Source: Streptomyces spinosus (GTDB lineage: Bacteria > Actinomycetota > Actinomycetes > Streptomycetales > Streptomycetaceae). From it: a stretch of DNA of 64,000 bases. The translations under genes were made by a program, and so were the position numbers. Shown piece by piece: positions 9,234 through 18,184 of the stretch. Location: assembly GCF_020400655.1 (NCBI RefSeq), contig NZ_JAINRC010000006.1:186001-250000 (forward strand). Reading direction: 5' to 3'. Below the pieces are notes generated by a model. That model did not search any database and was not told the origin of the DNA. It worked only from the letters and a program-made list of their open reading frames with translations. The first letter of the stretch is position 1, and every line of letters begins with the position of its first letter.

Positions 9234-10614
9234 GGTCGGCTCCTTCGTCGGTCGGGGAAACGGCGGCGGAGACGGGCTCCGTGTGCGGGGCGGCGTCGGG
9301 GCGGATCTCCAGGGCGTACTGCGTCATCATTCGTTCCACGTTCTCGGCCAGGAAGCGGAGTCGTCTGGTGACCCGCGGGTCCGCGTCCCCTTCCAGGGCC
9401 TGGACGGCCACGGTCTGGCTGCGCCGGGTCAGGTCCCGCAGCCGCTCCAGGAAGACCCGTTCGGCTATCTCGCGCTCCGGGATGAGCTGGATGCCGCGGG
9501 CGAACTCGAACGGCGGACCCGCCGTCCTGGCGGCACCGTCCGCGGCGGGCAGCTCGCCCAGCAGCTCGCCCAGCGGGCGGACGAACATGGTCATCAACGG
9601 GAAGAAGACGAACTGCTGGAGCGTGCGCAGCTCATCGCGCGACTCGGCGGCACGGCCGTAGAAGCGGAGGAGCATCAGCACCATCAGGGCGTAACCCGCG
9701 TTGAACAGTTCGGCCACGCCCCGTGCCAGGGGCTCCGTGATCAGGCCCGTGCCGGTCGCGTCGGGTGCGTTCCTGACCGCGGGGTTCTCCAGCATCGGGC
9801 GGGCGGGCTCGAAGCCGCGGCCCGCCTGCGCCGCGGCGGCGACCTCCCGGTCGAGTTCGTCGCGTATCCGCAGCAGCCGGTCGTAGTGCGAGTCCCCGGT
9901 GTTCTCCGCGGACCCCTCTCCCTGTTCGATGATCAGGTCGATGGCGCGCATGGCCGACGCGCGGCCGGTGATCGGGAACGGCTCGACGCCGTAGCCCACG
10001 ACGAGGACTTCCTCCTCGAAGACACTGTCCGGGTCGACGATCGAGGCGGTGTCGATCTGACGGCGCGGGGACCCGATGAACAACTCGTGCTCGGGAACGG
10101 CCAGGAACAGCTCCCGGATCCGCTCGTACAGCAGACCGACGGTCATGCGCTCCTCGCCGTCCTCGTCACGGCGACGGTCGCCGAGGATCCCGGACAGCAG
10201 CACCGTGGGCATCTCGTAGACCACGAAGCGGTCGATGGTCTCGCGGGAGAACGGCGTCAGGGCGGAGACGACCCCGAGTGGGTAGTACCGCTCGGGCTGC
10301 GGGAAGTTGGGGCGCTGGAGGTACGGCGCACCACCCACCGCAGCCAGCAGGTTCAGCACCAGGCCGAGGTGGAGCATCTCCTCCCGGCTCAGCTTCAGCA
10401 ACTGGCCCTTCCACTCGCGGATGGTCTCGATCTGGGCCTCGTCGAGCCCGGCCTCCGACGGGTCGGTCTTCAGTGAGAACGCGGCGTAGAGGTACTGCAG
10501 ACACAGCGAGTGCTCGATCTCCGCCGCCTCGCAGAGGTACTCCACCAGCCGGGCGCGGATCGCCGGTATGTCCGGCGACGCCTCCACGGGCCGGTCAGTG
10601 GTCGGGTCAGACAT
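9220..10614 (-). CDS. Ferritin-like protein similar to the C-terminal domain of VioB (iminophenylpyruvate/imine dimer synthase family)
   Basis: A 464-residue helical protein. EIEHSLCLQYLYAAFSL near residue 33 and REEMLHLGLVLNLLAAVGG near residue 77 match the ferritin-like iron-binding helices of VioB (LELSVMLQYLYAAYS and EEMIHYLVVNNLLMALG). Glu and His ligands E..H and EE..H are present. In violacein and indolocarbazole pathways VioB/RebD/StaD couple two oxidised amino-acid imines. Here the domain stands alone, half the usual length, and the VioB N-terminal-like part is the next gene. ATG at 10614 has a GAGAGG site and overlaps the HAD gene stop by 8 bases. The substrate is unknown; no tryptophan or tyrosine oxidase partner is seen nearby. 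Confidence 0.7.
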   Translation of the reverse strand: MSDPTTDRPVEASPDIPAIRARLVEYLCEAAEIEHSLCLQYLYAAFSLKTDPSEAGLDEAQIETIREWKGQLLKLSREEMLHLGLVLNLLAAVGGAPYLQRPNFPQPERYYPLGVVSALTPFSRETIDRFVVYEMPTVLLSGILGDRRRDEDGEERMTVGLLYERIRELFLAVPEHELFIGSPRRQIDTASIVDPDSVFEEEVLVVGYGVEPFPITGRASAMRAIDLIIEQGEGSAENTGDSHYDRLLRIRDELDREVAAAAQAGRGFEPARPMLENPAVRNAPDATGTGLITEPLARGVAELFNAGYALMVLMLLRFYGRAAESRDELRTLQQFVFFPLMTMFVRPLGELLGELPAADGAARTAGPPFEFARGIQLIPEREIAERVFLERLRDLTRRSQTVAVQALEGDADPRVTRRLRFLAENVERMMTQYALEIRPDAAPHTEPVSAAVSPTDEGADRVHA

Positions 10615-11413
10615 GGTCGTCCTCTCTGAAGAGCTCGTGCAGCAGTTCGTCGCTCAGCTCGAAGAGACCGGTGAGGACCGCGTCGGCGACGCCGTAGTCG
10701 AGCGAGCGTGTGTAGGAGGTCGGGACGGCCGCCACGCGCATGCCGGCGGCGCGGGCCGCGGTGACGCCGGTGAGCGAGTCCTCGACGGCCAGGCAGCGCG
10801 CGGCAGGGACACCCAGACGCCGGGCGGCCTCCGTGTACACGTCCGGCGCGGGTTTCCGGCGCGGGACGTCGTCGCCGCAGACGAGGGTGTCGAACAGCTC
10901 GGTCAGACCGTAGTGGCCGAGCCAGCGCAGGACCCAGCCGCGGTCGGCGGAGGAGGCCACGGCCAGCCGGACACCGCGGTCGGCGAGCCGCGTGAGCAGC
11001 TCGCGGACTCCCGGCATCAGCGGGACGTTCTCCGGGACCTGCAGCTCCTTCCAGAGCGCCTTCAGCCTGGTCCACAGGTACCTGTCCGGCACGCCTTCCG
11101 GCGGGCAGCCGTCCGGCCGCGCGCGACCGGCGCCGGCGACGCGCGCCGGGTTCGTGCCGGCGGCCGGCAGCAGGGCGAACAGCGCGTCGTACCCGTCGGT
11201 GTTGCCGCACACCTCCCGGGCCCACCGCTCCACCGGCAGCTCCACCCCGTGTTCGCCGAACAGCCGCCGGCAGGCCTCGAAGTCCGAGCCGATCGAGTCC
11301 ACCAGAACCCCGTCGTGGTCGAACACGACGAGTGCGGGGAGGGCGCGCGCCCCTGACGGCCCGGCTGCCGCCCGGGGGCGTGTGCCGACAGTGCCTTCGC
11401 GGTCCTCACTCAC
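10607..11413 (-). CDS. HAD-superfamily phosphatase / phosphoglucomutase-like hydrolase
   Basis: A 268-residue HAD hydrolase of the beta-phosphoglucomutase/phosphoglycolate phosphatase subgroup. Motif I is FDHDGVLVDS (Asp nucleophile and Asp+2), motif II is VASSADRGW, the lysine is in PRRKPAPDVY, and motif IV is AVEDSLTGVTAA. A helical cap lies between motifs I and II. It probably removes phosphate from a sugar phosphate or transfers it on a sugar. It is the first gene of the leftward operon and is divergent from the kinase-transketolase operon. This pairing suits a sugar-phosphate pathway. GTG at 11413 has AAGGAG about 9 bases upstream. Confidence 0.85.
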   Translation of the reverse strand: MSEDREGTVGTRPRAAAGPSGARALPALVVFDHDGVLVDSIGSDFEACRRLFGEHGVELPVERWAREVCGNTDGYDALFALLPAAGTNPARVAGAGRARPDGCPPEGVPDRYLWTRLKALWKELQVPENVPLMPGVRELLTRLADRGVRLAVASSADRGWVLRWLGHYGLTELFDTLVCGDDVPRRKPAPDVYTEAARRLGVPAARCLAVEDSLTGVTAARAAGMRVAAVPTSYTRSLDYGVADAVLTGLFELSDELLHELFREDDHV

Positions 11414-11654
11414 GTCCGGCTCCTTACGGGTTGTCCGACTGCTTCCTGCCGCAGCCGATGCTCACGGAGCCGCCGTCGGCGCCACATCACCCGGCCGGGC
11501 AGGAGCTCGCCACGCCCCCGCGGGCCGCGGATCCGCCCCCGGGGGCCGCTACCCGGTCAGGTGATGTGCCGTCACACGGCTCCCGGCGAGGCTTCCGGAT
11601 GCAGTGATCACATCCATGCGGAGCGACCGCCGGGTCGAGTGAGGTGAACGCACG
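11414..11654. promoter_or_regulatory. Divergent intergenic region between the HAD and kinase operons
   Basis: These 241 bases separate two operons transcribed away from each other, so promoters for both must lie here. I could not pick out convincing -35/-10 pairs. The end nearest the kinase gene contains GAGGTGA, its ribosome site. No protein-coding signal is convincing on either strand. Confidence 0.5.
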
Positions 11655-12791
11655 ATGTCCGACAGCACGGGAGACAGCCCCGGCAGTGCGGTGGGCGGCG
11701 CCGAGTGGGTGAGCGAGGTGTTGGCGCGGCACTGGGGCCCGGACCTGGGCACTACGACGCCGACGCCGCTGGGCGTGCGCGGCGGCGAGCGACCGCTGAG
11801 CCACACCGCCGGTCTGTGGGAGATCCGGCGCCACGGTACCCCGTACCTGTTCAAGGTGCAGCTCGACCGACAGGCCGCACGGGCCCCGCGGTTCTACCCG
11901 CTCAAGCAGCAGGTGCTCGACCACTGCGCCGGGTTCGGCGTTCCGGTCGCCTCGGCGGTTCCGGCTCTCGACGGCACGCCCGCGGTCTGGGCGGACGGGC
12001 ACGTCTGCGAGGTCATCCCCCTCGTGGCGGGGGCCGCCGCGGTGGAGCCCACCTCCGCCCAGGCGGAGGCGGTCATCCGCGCCGGCCTCACGGTGCGCCA
12101 CGCCCTGGACGCCGTACCCGGGGCGCTGACCGACGAACTGGCACCGGTGGCGCTGCCGGAACTCGTCGCCGAACCGCACTGGCGCCGCGCCCTGGCGGAC
12201 GCGGAACAGCGCCTCCTGCCCCTCGCGCTGCGCCGCAGCGACCGCTGGGGCCGCGTGGCGGCCAACGCACTGGAGGCGCTGGTGACGGCGCGGCCGGTGC
12301 TGGAGGCGGCAGCGGACGAACCCACACCGCCCGCCCGGCGTGCGGTGGTCCACGGCGACCTGCACTATCACCACTTCCTGCTCGACGAACAGCGCCGGCC
12401 CGAGGTCGTCGCCGTCCTCGACTTCGACAACCTGCACGTCGGTGACCGGCTGCTCGACCTCGCCTGGGTGGCGGACACCGCCGGCCGGGTCGGTGGCGGC
12501 CGCGTGGCGGTGGAACGCACGCTCTACTCGTTCATCGCCCGGGCCGGTGCGTCCGGTCTCCTGACCCAGGCGGACACCCGGCTGCTGATGCCGCTCCTCA
12601 TGCGGCAGGCCGTGCCGGTGATCGTGGACATCGCCAAGGACATCCTCGAGCGCGACATCCTCAGCCCGCACTGGCCCGCCTATTTCGCGCTGCTCGACCC
12701 CACCCGCCGCGTCCGGCTGCACCGCCTGCTGACCACGGCACCGGTCGACGTGCCGCCCCTGAACGACACCGTCCTGGCCGGCAACCGCTGA
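11655..12791 (+). CDS. APH/homoserine-kinase-like phosphotransferase
   Basis: A 378-residue protein of the aminoglycoside phosphotransferase fold. The catalytic loop HGDLHYHHFLLD near residue 233 and the metal-binding DFDN near residue 256 are clear. The N-terminal lobe has LFKVQ for the ATP lysine. Relatives phosphorylate small hydroxyl substrates such as homoserine, methylthioribose, aminoglycosides and sugars. It opens a co-directional operon with an aminotransferase, a transketolase and a glycosyltransferase. A role phosphorylating a sugar or cyclitol intermediate is plausible, and self-resistance by phosphorylation is an alternative. GAGGTGA precedes the ATG. Confidence 0.8.
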   Translation: MSDSTGDSPGSAVGGAEWVSEVLARHWGPDLGTTTPTPLGVRGGERPLSHTAGLWEIRRHGTPYLFKVQLDRQAARAPRFYPLKQQVLDHCAGFGVPVASAVPALDGTPAVWADGHVCEVIPLVAGAAAVEPTSAQAEAVIRAGLTVRHALDAVPGALTDELAPVALPELVAEPHWRRALADAEQRLLPLALRRSDRWGRVAANALEALVTARPVLEAAADEPTPPARRAVVHGDLHYHHFLLDEQRRPEVVAVLDFDNLHVGDRLLDLAWVADTAGRVGGGRVAVERTLYSFIARAGASGLLTQADTRLLMPLLMRQAVPVIVDIAKDILERDILSPHWPAYFALLDPTRRVRLHRLLTTAPVDVPPLNDTVLAGNR

Positions 12792-12830
12792 CACCGGTCC
12801 ACCGAACCACCGATCTTCCGCGAGGTGAAC

Positions 12831-14153
12831 ATGACCGCCCCCACCCAACCCCACGCCTGGCCCGCCGACCTGTCCTCGTACTGCTTCGAAGTGCCGCACT
12901 CCGACAGCTCCGTGCTCTTCGAGCGGGCGCACGGCATCCGGCTGACCGACACCGCCGGGCGCTCCTACGTCGACGGCATGTCGGGCGTCTTCGTCACCTG
13001 CTTCGGTTACAGCTGCGAGCCGATCGTCGAGGCCGTGTCGCGACAGCTGCGCACCATGCCGTTCAACCCGCCGCTGCACGGCACCAACCCGGACGCGCTG
13101 GCCCTGACCGACGGGCTGACCCGGCTCGCCCCGGACGGTCTGAACACGGCCAAGCTCGTCAACGGCGGCTCCGAGGCCGTGGAGGCGGCGGTCCGGCTGG
13201 CCCGGCTGACCCACCGGGAGTCCGGTGAGAGCACCCGCTACAAGGTGCTCAGCTACTACCACGGCTACCACGGCGCCACCTTCGGATCGCTGTCGCTGAC
13301 CGGACGGCCGGACGTGGCCCGGTTCGGCCCCGGTCTGCCGGGCGCGGTGCACGTCTGGTCCCCCGACATGCTGGCGGCGGTCCTCGGCGTGGACGCGGAG
13401 GAGTCCGGCCGGCTGGCCGCGGCGCTGCTGGAGCAGACCATCGAGGCGGAGGGGCCGGAGTCGGTCGCCGCCTTCGTCCTGGAACCCGTCATCCACCTGC
13501 GGGGCATGGCCATCGCGCCCACCGGCTATCTCGACCGGGTCCGGGAGATCTGCGACCGCTACGGGGTGCTGCTGGTGTTCGACGAGATCGTCACCGGTTT
13601 CGGCCGCACGGGCAACCCGTTCGCCGCCCAGACCTTCGGCGTCACCCCCGACCTGATGTGTGTCGGCAAGGGCATCTCCGGCGGGTACGCGCCCCTGGCG
13701 GCGGTGCTGTTCAACGACAAGGTCGCCTCCGTCCTGTCGGACGGTTCCGGGCCCTCGTCGTTCGCTCCCTCCCACACGTACGCCGCCAACCCGATCTCGG
13801 CGGCGGCCGGTCTGGCGTCGGTGTCGCTGTTCACGGACGGCGACTTCGTGCACCGCAACGCCGGCCTCGCGGCCTCGTTCCTGTCACACCTGGAGCGGGC
13901 CGTCGACGGCCGAGGCGACATCCGCTCCCTCGGTCTGCTGTACGGCGTCAAGCTGTCGGCGGCGCCCGGCACACCGACCGGGGAACTCGGGTCGCTCGTC
14001 GCCGGAGCCTGTCTGGAACGCGGCCTCATCGTGCGCGGCCAGGACGACTGGATCGTGCTGGCACCCGCCTTCATCACCGGCGAGGAGGAGACCGCGGAGA
14101 TCGCCGGTATCCTCACGGACGCGCTGGACAAGGTCTACGGGGGCCGGGCGTGA
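12831..14153 (+). CDS. Class III PLP-dependent aminotransferase
   Basis: A 440-residue fold-type I aminotransferase of the class III (omega) family, expected to aminate a ketone or aldehyde. Visible signatures are NGGSEAVEAAVRLAR for the phosphate cup, YYHGYHGATFG, the cofactor-contacting FDEIVTGFGRTG, and the PLP lysine in CVGKGISGGYAPLAA. ATG at 12831 is chosen over the in-frame GTG at 12825 because GAGG lies at a suitable distance. Its stop is overlapped by the GTG start of the transketolase gene. In this setting it probably places an amino group on a sugar or cyclitol that the transketolase or SDR makes or uses. Confidence 0.88.
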   Translation: MTAPTQPHAWPADLSSYCFEVPHSDSSVLFERAHGIRLTDTAGRSYVDGMSGVFVTCFGYSCEPIVEAVSRQLRTMPFNPPLHGTNPDALALTDGLTRLAPDGLNTAKLVNGGSEAVEAAVRLARLTHRESGESTRYKVLSYYHGYHGATFGSLSLTGRPDVARFGPGLPGAVHVWSPDMLAAVLGVDAEESGRLAAALLEQTIEAEGPESVAAFVLEPVIHLRGMAIAPTGYLDRVREICDRYGVLLVFDEIVTGFGRTGNPFAAQTFGVTPDLMCVGKGISGGYAPLAAVLFNDKVASVLSDGSGPSSFAPSHTYAANPISAAAGLASVSLFTDGDFVHRNAGLAASFLSHLERAVDGRGDIRSLGLLYGVKLSAAPGTPTGELGSLVAGACLERGLIVRGQDDWIVLAPAFITGEEETAEIAGILTDALDKVYGGRA

Positions 14154-15928
14154 ACGGCCTCGCCGCGCGGTACGGCCAGGTCATGGCCGGTGCCGAGGGC
14201 CGGCTGACCGACGAGGAGCGTGCCGTCGTCCACCGTGAACTGGCCGAGCTGGCCCGGCTGGCGCCGCACACGGGGACCGTGCTGGACGCCATGCGCGCGG
14301 TTGCCGCCGCGGTACCGGAGCGGCTGTACCAGGACAGCGGCCAGGTGCTGCGGCGGATGCACGAGATCGCGGGCTTCGGCAACTACCAGAGCTGTCTGTC
14401 CTCGCTGCCCACCGTGCACGCCTGCTTCGAGCTGGGCCTGGCTCCGGGCGCGGGCCGGACGTCCCTGACCGCCGAGCTGGTGGTGGGGCGCGGCCACATC
14501 GCGCCGAGCTTCTACGCCGAACAGTACGTACGCGGTCTGCTGCCGTTCCTGCCGCTGACCACCATGCACCGCGGCGGCATGACTGGAGTGGTCCACCGCG
14601 ACTGGGGCTTCGCCAACACCATGCGGTACAGCCTCGGCGTCGGCCTGGCCCAGGCCGTCAGCCGCGCCTGGGAACTGTCACGGGACGGCGACACCCGCAA
14701 GGTGGTCTGCCTGGCCGGCGACGGCGAGCTGCACGAAGGCGTGACGTTCGAGTGCATCAGGTTCGCGCACGAGGCCGGGCTGAGCAACCTCGTGCTGGTC
14801 GTCGACGCCAACGACCGCGGCATCGAACCCCTCCTGAAGCCGCTCAACCGTGACTATCTGCGCAGCTACTTCACCACCGTCGTGGAGGTGGACGGCCAGG
14901 ACGCGGACAGCGTGCGCACGGCGCTGTCGCAGCTGCTCGACGCGCCGGGCCCCGCGGCGCTGGTCTGCCGCACCCGCAAGGGAGCGCACAGTTTCAAGCC
15001 GGACAGGGCCGTCGCCGCGCCCCCCACGATCCCCTCCTTCGCCACCACGACCGGGCGGATGCTGGCGACCGGACAGGCGCGCAGCGGACGGACGGCGAGG
15101 GTCTTCACAGCCGACATGGCCAATCGGTTCGGGCTTCCCGGGCACATGCCCTACGAGAACACCGGCCTCGCCGAGACACTGAGCGTCGGGCTGACACTCG
15201 GGCTGTCCGACGACGACCTGAAGGTCGTCGCCACGGACGCCATGTACTACATGGACTCGCTGAGCATGCTCACCGAAGCCGCCACGAGCGTGCGTCGGCT
15301 CATGGTGCTGGCCGGCCGCAACTGGGCCGCCTGGGGAGGTGCCGCCAACGCCTTCAACCTGCTCTCCCTCCTCATCAACACCCGGGTGTACGAGCCCATC
15401 ACCGAGGAGGAGTTCCACGCGTGCGCGCGGCGGCTGGAGGACGACCCCGGCACCGTGCACGTCCTGAGCATGGTGGACGCCCGTTTCGAGCCGCCCGCGG
15501 TGGACTGTTCGGCCGCCGTGGACGACGGCGTGTGGATCGAACGTCCGCAGGACAGCGACGCCGACACCGTGGTGATCAGTTTCGGGTACGCCACCACCCT
15601 GGTGGCCGAGGCCAACGCCTCGATCGGCCTGCCGCACCTGCACTGCGCGGCACTCAACCCGGTGCTCAGCCGGCCCGTCCTGGACGCGCTGAGCCGCTAC
15701 CGGCGCGTGGTGTCGGTGGAGTACAACGGCGCGCACGGCGGTTTCGGCGCCTGGCTGCGCAATCGGTACCTGCTGCCGGTCACGGTGCACGGTGTGCGGG
15801 ACGACATCCACAACTGCGTGCACGAGGTCCAGTTGCGTCGCCACGAGATGGCTCCCGACCAACTGCGCGAGCTTCTGCTCCCGGCACGTGCGAGGGCGGG
15901 TGAGGACTATGCGGCTGCACGTGCATGA
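14150..15928 (+). CDS. Transketolase-like thiamin diphosphate enzyme
   Basis: A 592-residue protein carrying both halves of a transketolase/E1-type enzyme in one chain. The thiamin diphosphate motif begins GDGELHEGVTFECIRFA near residue 190 and continues to VDANDRG. The pyrimidine-binding half contains ADMANRFG and PYENTGLAE with the conserved Glu region. The length matches a single-chain transketolase lacking part of the C-terminal domain. It should transfer a two-carbon ketol unit between phosphorylated sugars or to an unusual acceptor. GTG at 14150 overlaps the aminotransferase stop. A dedicated copy beside an aminotransferase and kinase recalls aminosugar or AHBA-type precursor pathways, though the other genes here differ. 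Confidence 0.85.
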   Translation: MNGLAARYGQVMAGAEGRLTDEERAVVHRELAELARLAPHTGTVLDAMRAVAAAVPERLYQDSGQVLRRMHEIAGFGNYQSCLSSLPTVHACFELGLAPGAGRTSLTAELVVGRGHIAPSFYAEQYVRGLLPFLPLTTMHRGGMTGVVHRDWGFANTMRYSLGVGLAQAVSRAWELSRDGDTRKVVCLAGDGELHEGVTFECIRFAHEAGLSNLVLVVDANDRGIEPLLKPLNRDYLRSYFTTVVEVDGQDADSVRTALSQLLDAPGPAALVCRTRKGAHSFKPDRAVAAPPTIPSFATTTGRMLATGQARSGRTARVFTADMANRFGLPGHMPYENTGLAETLSVGLTLGLSDDDLKVVATDAMYYMDSLSMLTEAATSVRRLMVLAGRNWAAWGGAANAFNLLSLLINTRVYEPITEEEFHACARRLEDDPGTVHVLSMVDARFEPPAVDCSAAVDDGVWIERPQDSDADTVVISFGYATTLVAEANASIGLPHLHCAALNPVLSRPVLDALSRYRRVVSVEYNGAHGGFGAWLRNRYLLPVTVHGVRDDIHNCVHEVQLRRHEMAPDQLRELLLPARARAGEDYAAARA

Positions 15929-17327
15929 CTACGGTCCGGTGGACACCTCCGGCATCCTGGACGGCGCGGTGCTGATGCACCGGCAGATGTCGGACCTGCT
16001 CACCGCCCGCCCCGGTACGGTCCCGCACGACATCCTCGGGGGAGCGGCGGGCCTCGGCGCGCCGGCCGACGACGACGTCGTCTACGCGGGCAACGGGCCC
16101 TACGCGTACCTGTACCACCTGTGGCGGGAGCGGCAGGGCGGCGGCCACCGCATCGTCCGCGAGGTGCACACCACCTTCTGGTCCGGCTACTGGACGCAGG
16201 AGGAACTGTGCGCTCCCCTGCACCGGCCGGGCGACACCGTCCTCTTCCCGAGCGAGTTCACCCGGCAGGTCTTCCTGCGCTGCTTCCCCTCCGTACGGCC
16301 CGGCGACGCGGTCGTGGCCTACCCGATGCTCGACACCATGCCGCGCACCGCCCCGGTGGCCGTACCGGCCCGGGACTCCGTCCTGCGCATCGGCTACCTG
16401 GGCGCTCTGTCGACCGCCAAGAACTTCGAGCAGGTGCTGAACGTCTTCGCTCGCTGTCACCGGGAGAGCAACGGCAGGGCCACCCTGGTCTTCGCCGGCA
16501 AACCCAACGACCCGCGCTGGCGGACCCCGGACGTCCTGGCCAGGCTGGCCGGTGAGGGCGTGCCGGCCGACAGCGTCACCTCCCTCGGGCTGATCGGTCC
16601 GGAACGGCTGGCCCACTTCTTCTCGCAGATCGACGTGCTGCTCTTCCCCTCCACCGCCTCCCGGGAGAGCCTCGGCCGCGTGGTGTTCGAGGCCCTGGCC
16701 CACGGAGTCCCCGTCATCGCGGCCGGCATGGGACCGGCCGTCGAGCTGCTGCCCGAGCGCAATCTGGTGCCCGCCACCCCCTTCACCGGTGTGCCGTTCT
16801 CCATGGACCGGATCGGTCCGCTCGGCCAGGTCGACGAGGACGAGCTGACGGCCAGGCTGCTGAACCGTGACTGGGAGCCGGCCACCATGCCGGACACGTC
16901 GGCGTTCGAGGAACCGGCCTTCTTCCGCGCGCTGGAAGGAACCCCCGGCAGCACGTGGCAGCCGGCGGCGTACGACCGTACGACCGTCGAGCGGGTCCGC
17001 GTCGAGCCGCGCCGCGGCGTCGATCCCGCCACCGCCCTCAAGGACGTCGAACAGCTCTTCGGGCACTACTTCCGCAAGGACCACCAGCCGCTGCTGGCCA
17101 TGATCGCCGCGCACGAGGAGTCGACCGGCACGGCCCGTCCCGACCTCAGGCAGATCGTCGCCCGGTCCCAGCGCTCCCTCGCCGACTACCGGGCCTTCCC
17201 CCGGCTGGTCGACGCGCTGGTCATGCCACCCCTCAGCTACCGCCTCTCCCCGGACCACCGGACGGCACCCGGGTCCCCCGGGACCGTCATCAACGCCCTC
17301 GACGACAAGGAGGTCTCGCACGCATGA
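15909..17327 (+). CDS. GT4-family glycosyltransferase
   Basis: A 472-residue GT-B glycosyltransferase. The C-terminal Rossmann half is typical of family GT4: RIGYLGALSTAKNFEQVL, LVFAGKPNDPRW, then VLLFPSTASRESLGRVVFEAL (with the E..G..FEA nucleotide-sugar signature). The N-terminal half starts MRLHVHDYGPV and contains REVHTTFWSG. ATG at 15909 lies inside the end of the transketolase gene and has GAGG upstream. It is predicted cytosolic or membrane-associated. The donor could be the amino sugar made by this operon, and the acceptor may be the peptide scaffold. That link is inference. Confidence 0.85.
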   Translation: MRLHVHDYGPVDTSGILDGAVLMHRQMSDLLTARPGTVPHDILGGAAGLGAPADDDVVYAGNGPYAYLYHLWRERQGGGHRIVREVHTTFWSGYWTQEELCAPLHRPGDTVLFPSEFTRQVFLRCFPSVRPGDAVVAYPMLDTMPRTAPVAVPARDSVLRIGYLGALSTAKNFEQVLNVFARCHRESNGRATLVFAGKPNDPRWRTPDVLARLAGEGVPADSVTSLGLIGPERLAHFFSQIDVLLFPSTASRESLGRVVFEALAHGVPVIAAGMGPAVELLPERNLVPATPFTGVPFSMDRIGPLGQVDEDELTARLLNRDWEPATMPDTSAFEEPAFFRALEGTPGSTWQPAAYDRTTVERVRVEPRRGVDPATALKDVEQLFGHYFRKDHQPLLAMIAAHEESTGTARPDLRQIVARSQRSLADYRAFPRLVDALVMPPLSYRLSPDHRTAPGSPGTVINALDDKEVSHA

Positions 17328-18184
17328 GTACCCAGTTGGACAGCGGACCGCAGGCAGCCGGCCCCCAGGGCGACCACCACGGCAAGGTGGTGCTGGTGGT
17401 GGGCGGTGGACGCGGCATGGGCCGCGCCGTGGCCGAGGCGTTCGCGCGCCGTGGCGCACGGGTCGTGATCGCCGACGTCGACCGGCTGGCGTCCGCGTAC
17501 AACCAGTACCGTTCGACGGACACCGGCGGGTTCGCCGCCGCCACCGAAGTGGCGAAGGAGCTGACCGAGCAGGGATTCGAGGCCACGGCCGTGGCGGCGA
17601 ACGCGTCCGACGAGAACTCGGTGCGCGCGCTGATCAGCACCGTCGACGACCTCCACGGCCGTCTGGACACCGTGGTCAACGCCTTCGGCGTGACACATGT
17701 CGGCTCGGTCGAGAAGATGGAGCTGGCGGAGTTCACCAAGGTCGTCGAGGGCAACCTGAACGGCGTCTTCCTCGTGTCGAAGTACGCGCTGGAGCTGCTG
17801 CGGGCCGACGGTGGAGGATCGATCGTCAACTTCTCCTCCGTGTCCGGCCGCAGTGGCTTCGTGAAGATGGCGCACTACTGCGCGGCGAAGTTCGGTGTGA
17901 TCGGCTTCACCGCAGCCCTCGCCCAGGAGGAGGCACGCAACGGTGTCCGTGTCAACGCCGTCTGCCCCGGCATCATCCGCACCAGCATGTGGGACTACCT
18001 GCTGGAGGAGTTCACCCGCCCCGGTGAGACCAAGGAGGAGTGCTGGGAGCGCATGCGGACGATGATCCCCCAGCGCCAGTTCCAGCAGCCGGAGGATGTC
18101 GCGGACCTGGTGCTGTACCTGGCCTCGGCGCGCCAGGTCACCGGGCAAGCGGTGAGCGTCGACGGCGGGATGTCGGCACCGTGA
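17324..18184 (+). CDS. Short-chain dehydrogenase/reductase
   Basis: A 286-residue classical SDR. It has the cofactor loop VVGGGRGMGRAVAEAFA, an N-A-F-G variant of the NNAG strand, the serine in NFSSVSG and the catalytic HYCAAKFG (Tyr-x-x-x-Lys). The acidic VVIADVDR after strand 2 suggests NAD(H) preference. The insert between strand 2 and helix 3 is longer than average. The ATG overlaps the glycosyltransferase stop as ATGA. It probably oxidises or reduces a hydroxyl/keto group on the sugar intermediate in this operon, for instance to create the ketone that the aminotransferase uses. Confidence 0.88.
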   Translation: MSTQLDSGPQAAGPQGDHHGKVVLVVGGGRGMGRAVAEAFARRGARVVIADVDRLASAYNQYRSTDTGGFAAATEVAKELTEQGFEATAVAANASDENSVRALISTVDDLHGRLDTVVNAFGVTHVGSVEKMELAEFTKVVEGNLNGVFLVSKYALELLRADGGGSIVNFSSVSGRSGFVKMAHYCAAKFGVIGFTAALAQEEARNGVRVNAVCPGIIRTSMWDYLLEEFTRPGETKEECWERMRTMIPQRQFQQPEDVADLVLYLASARQVTGQAVSVDGGMSAP

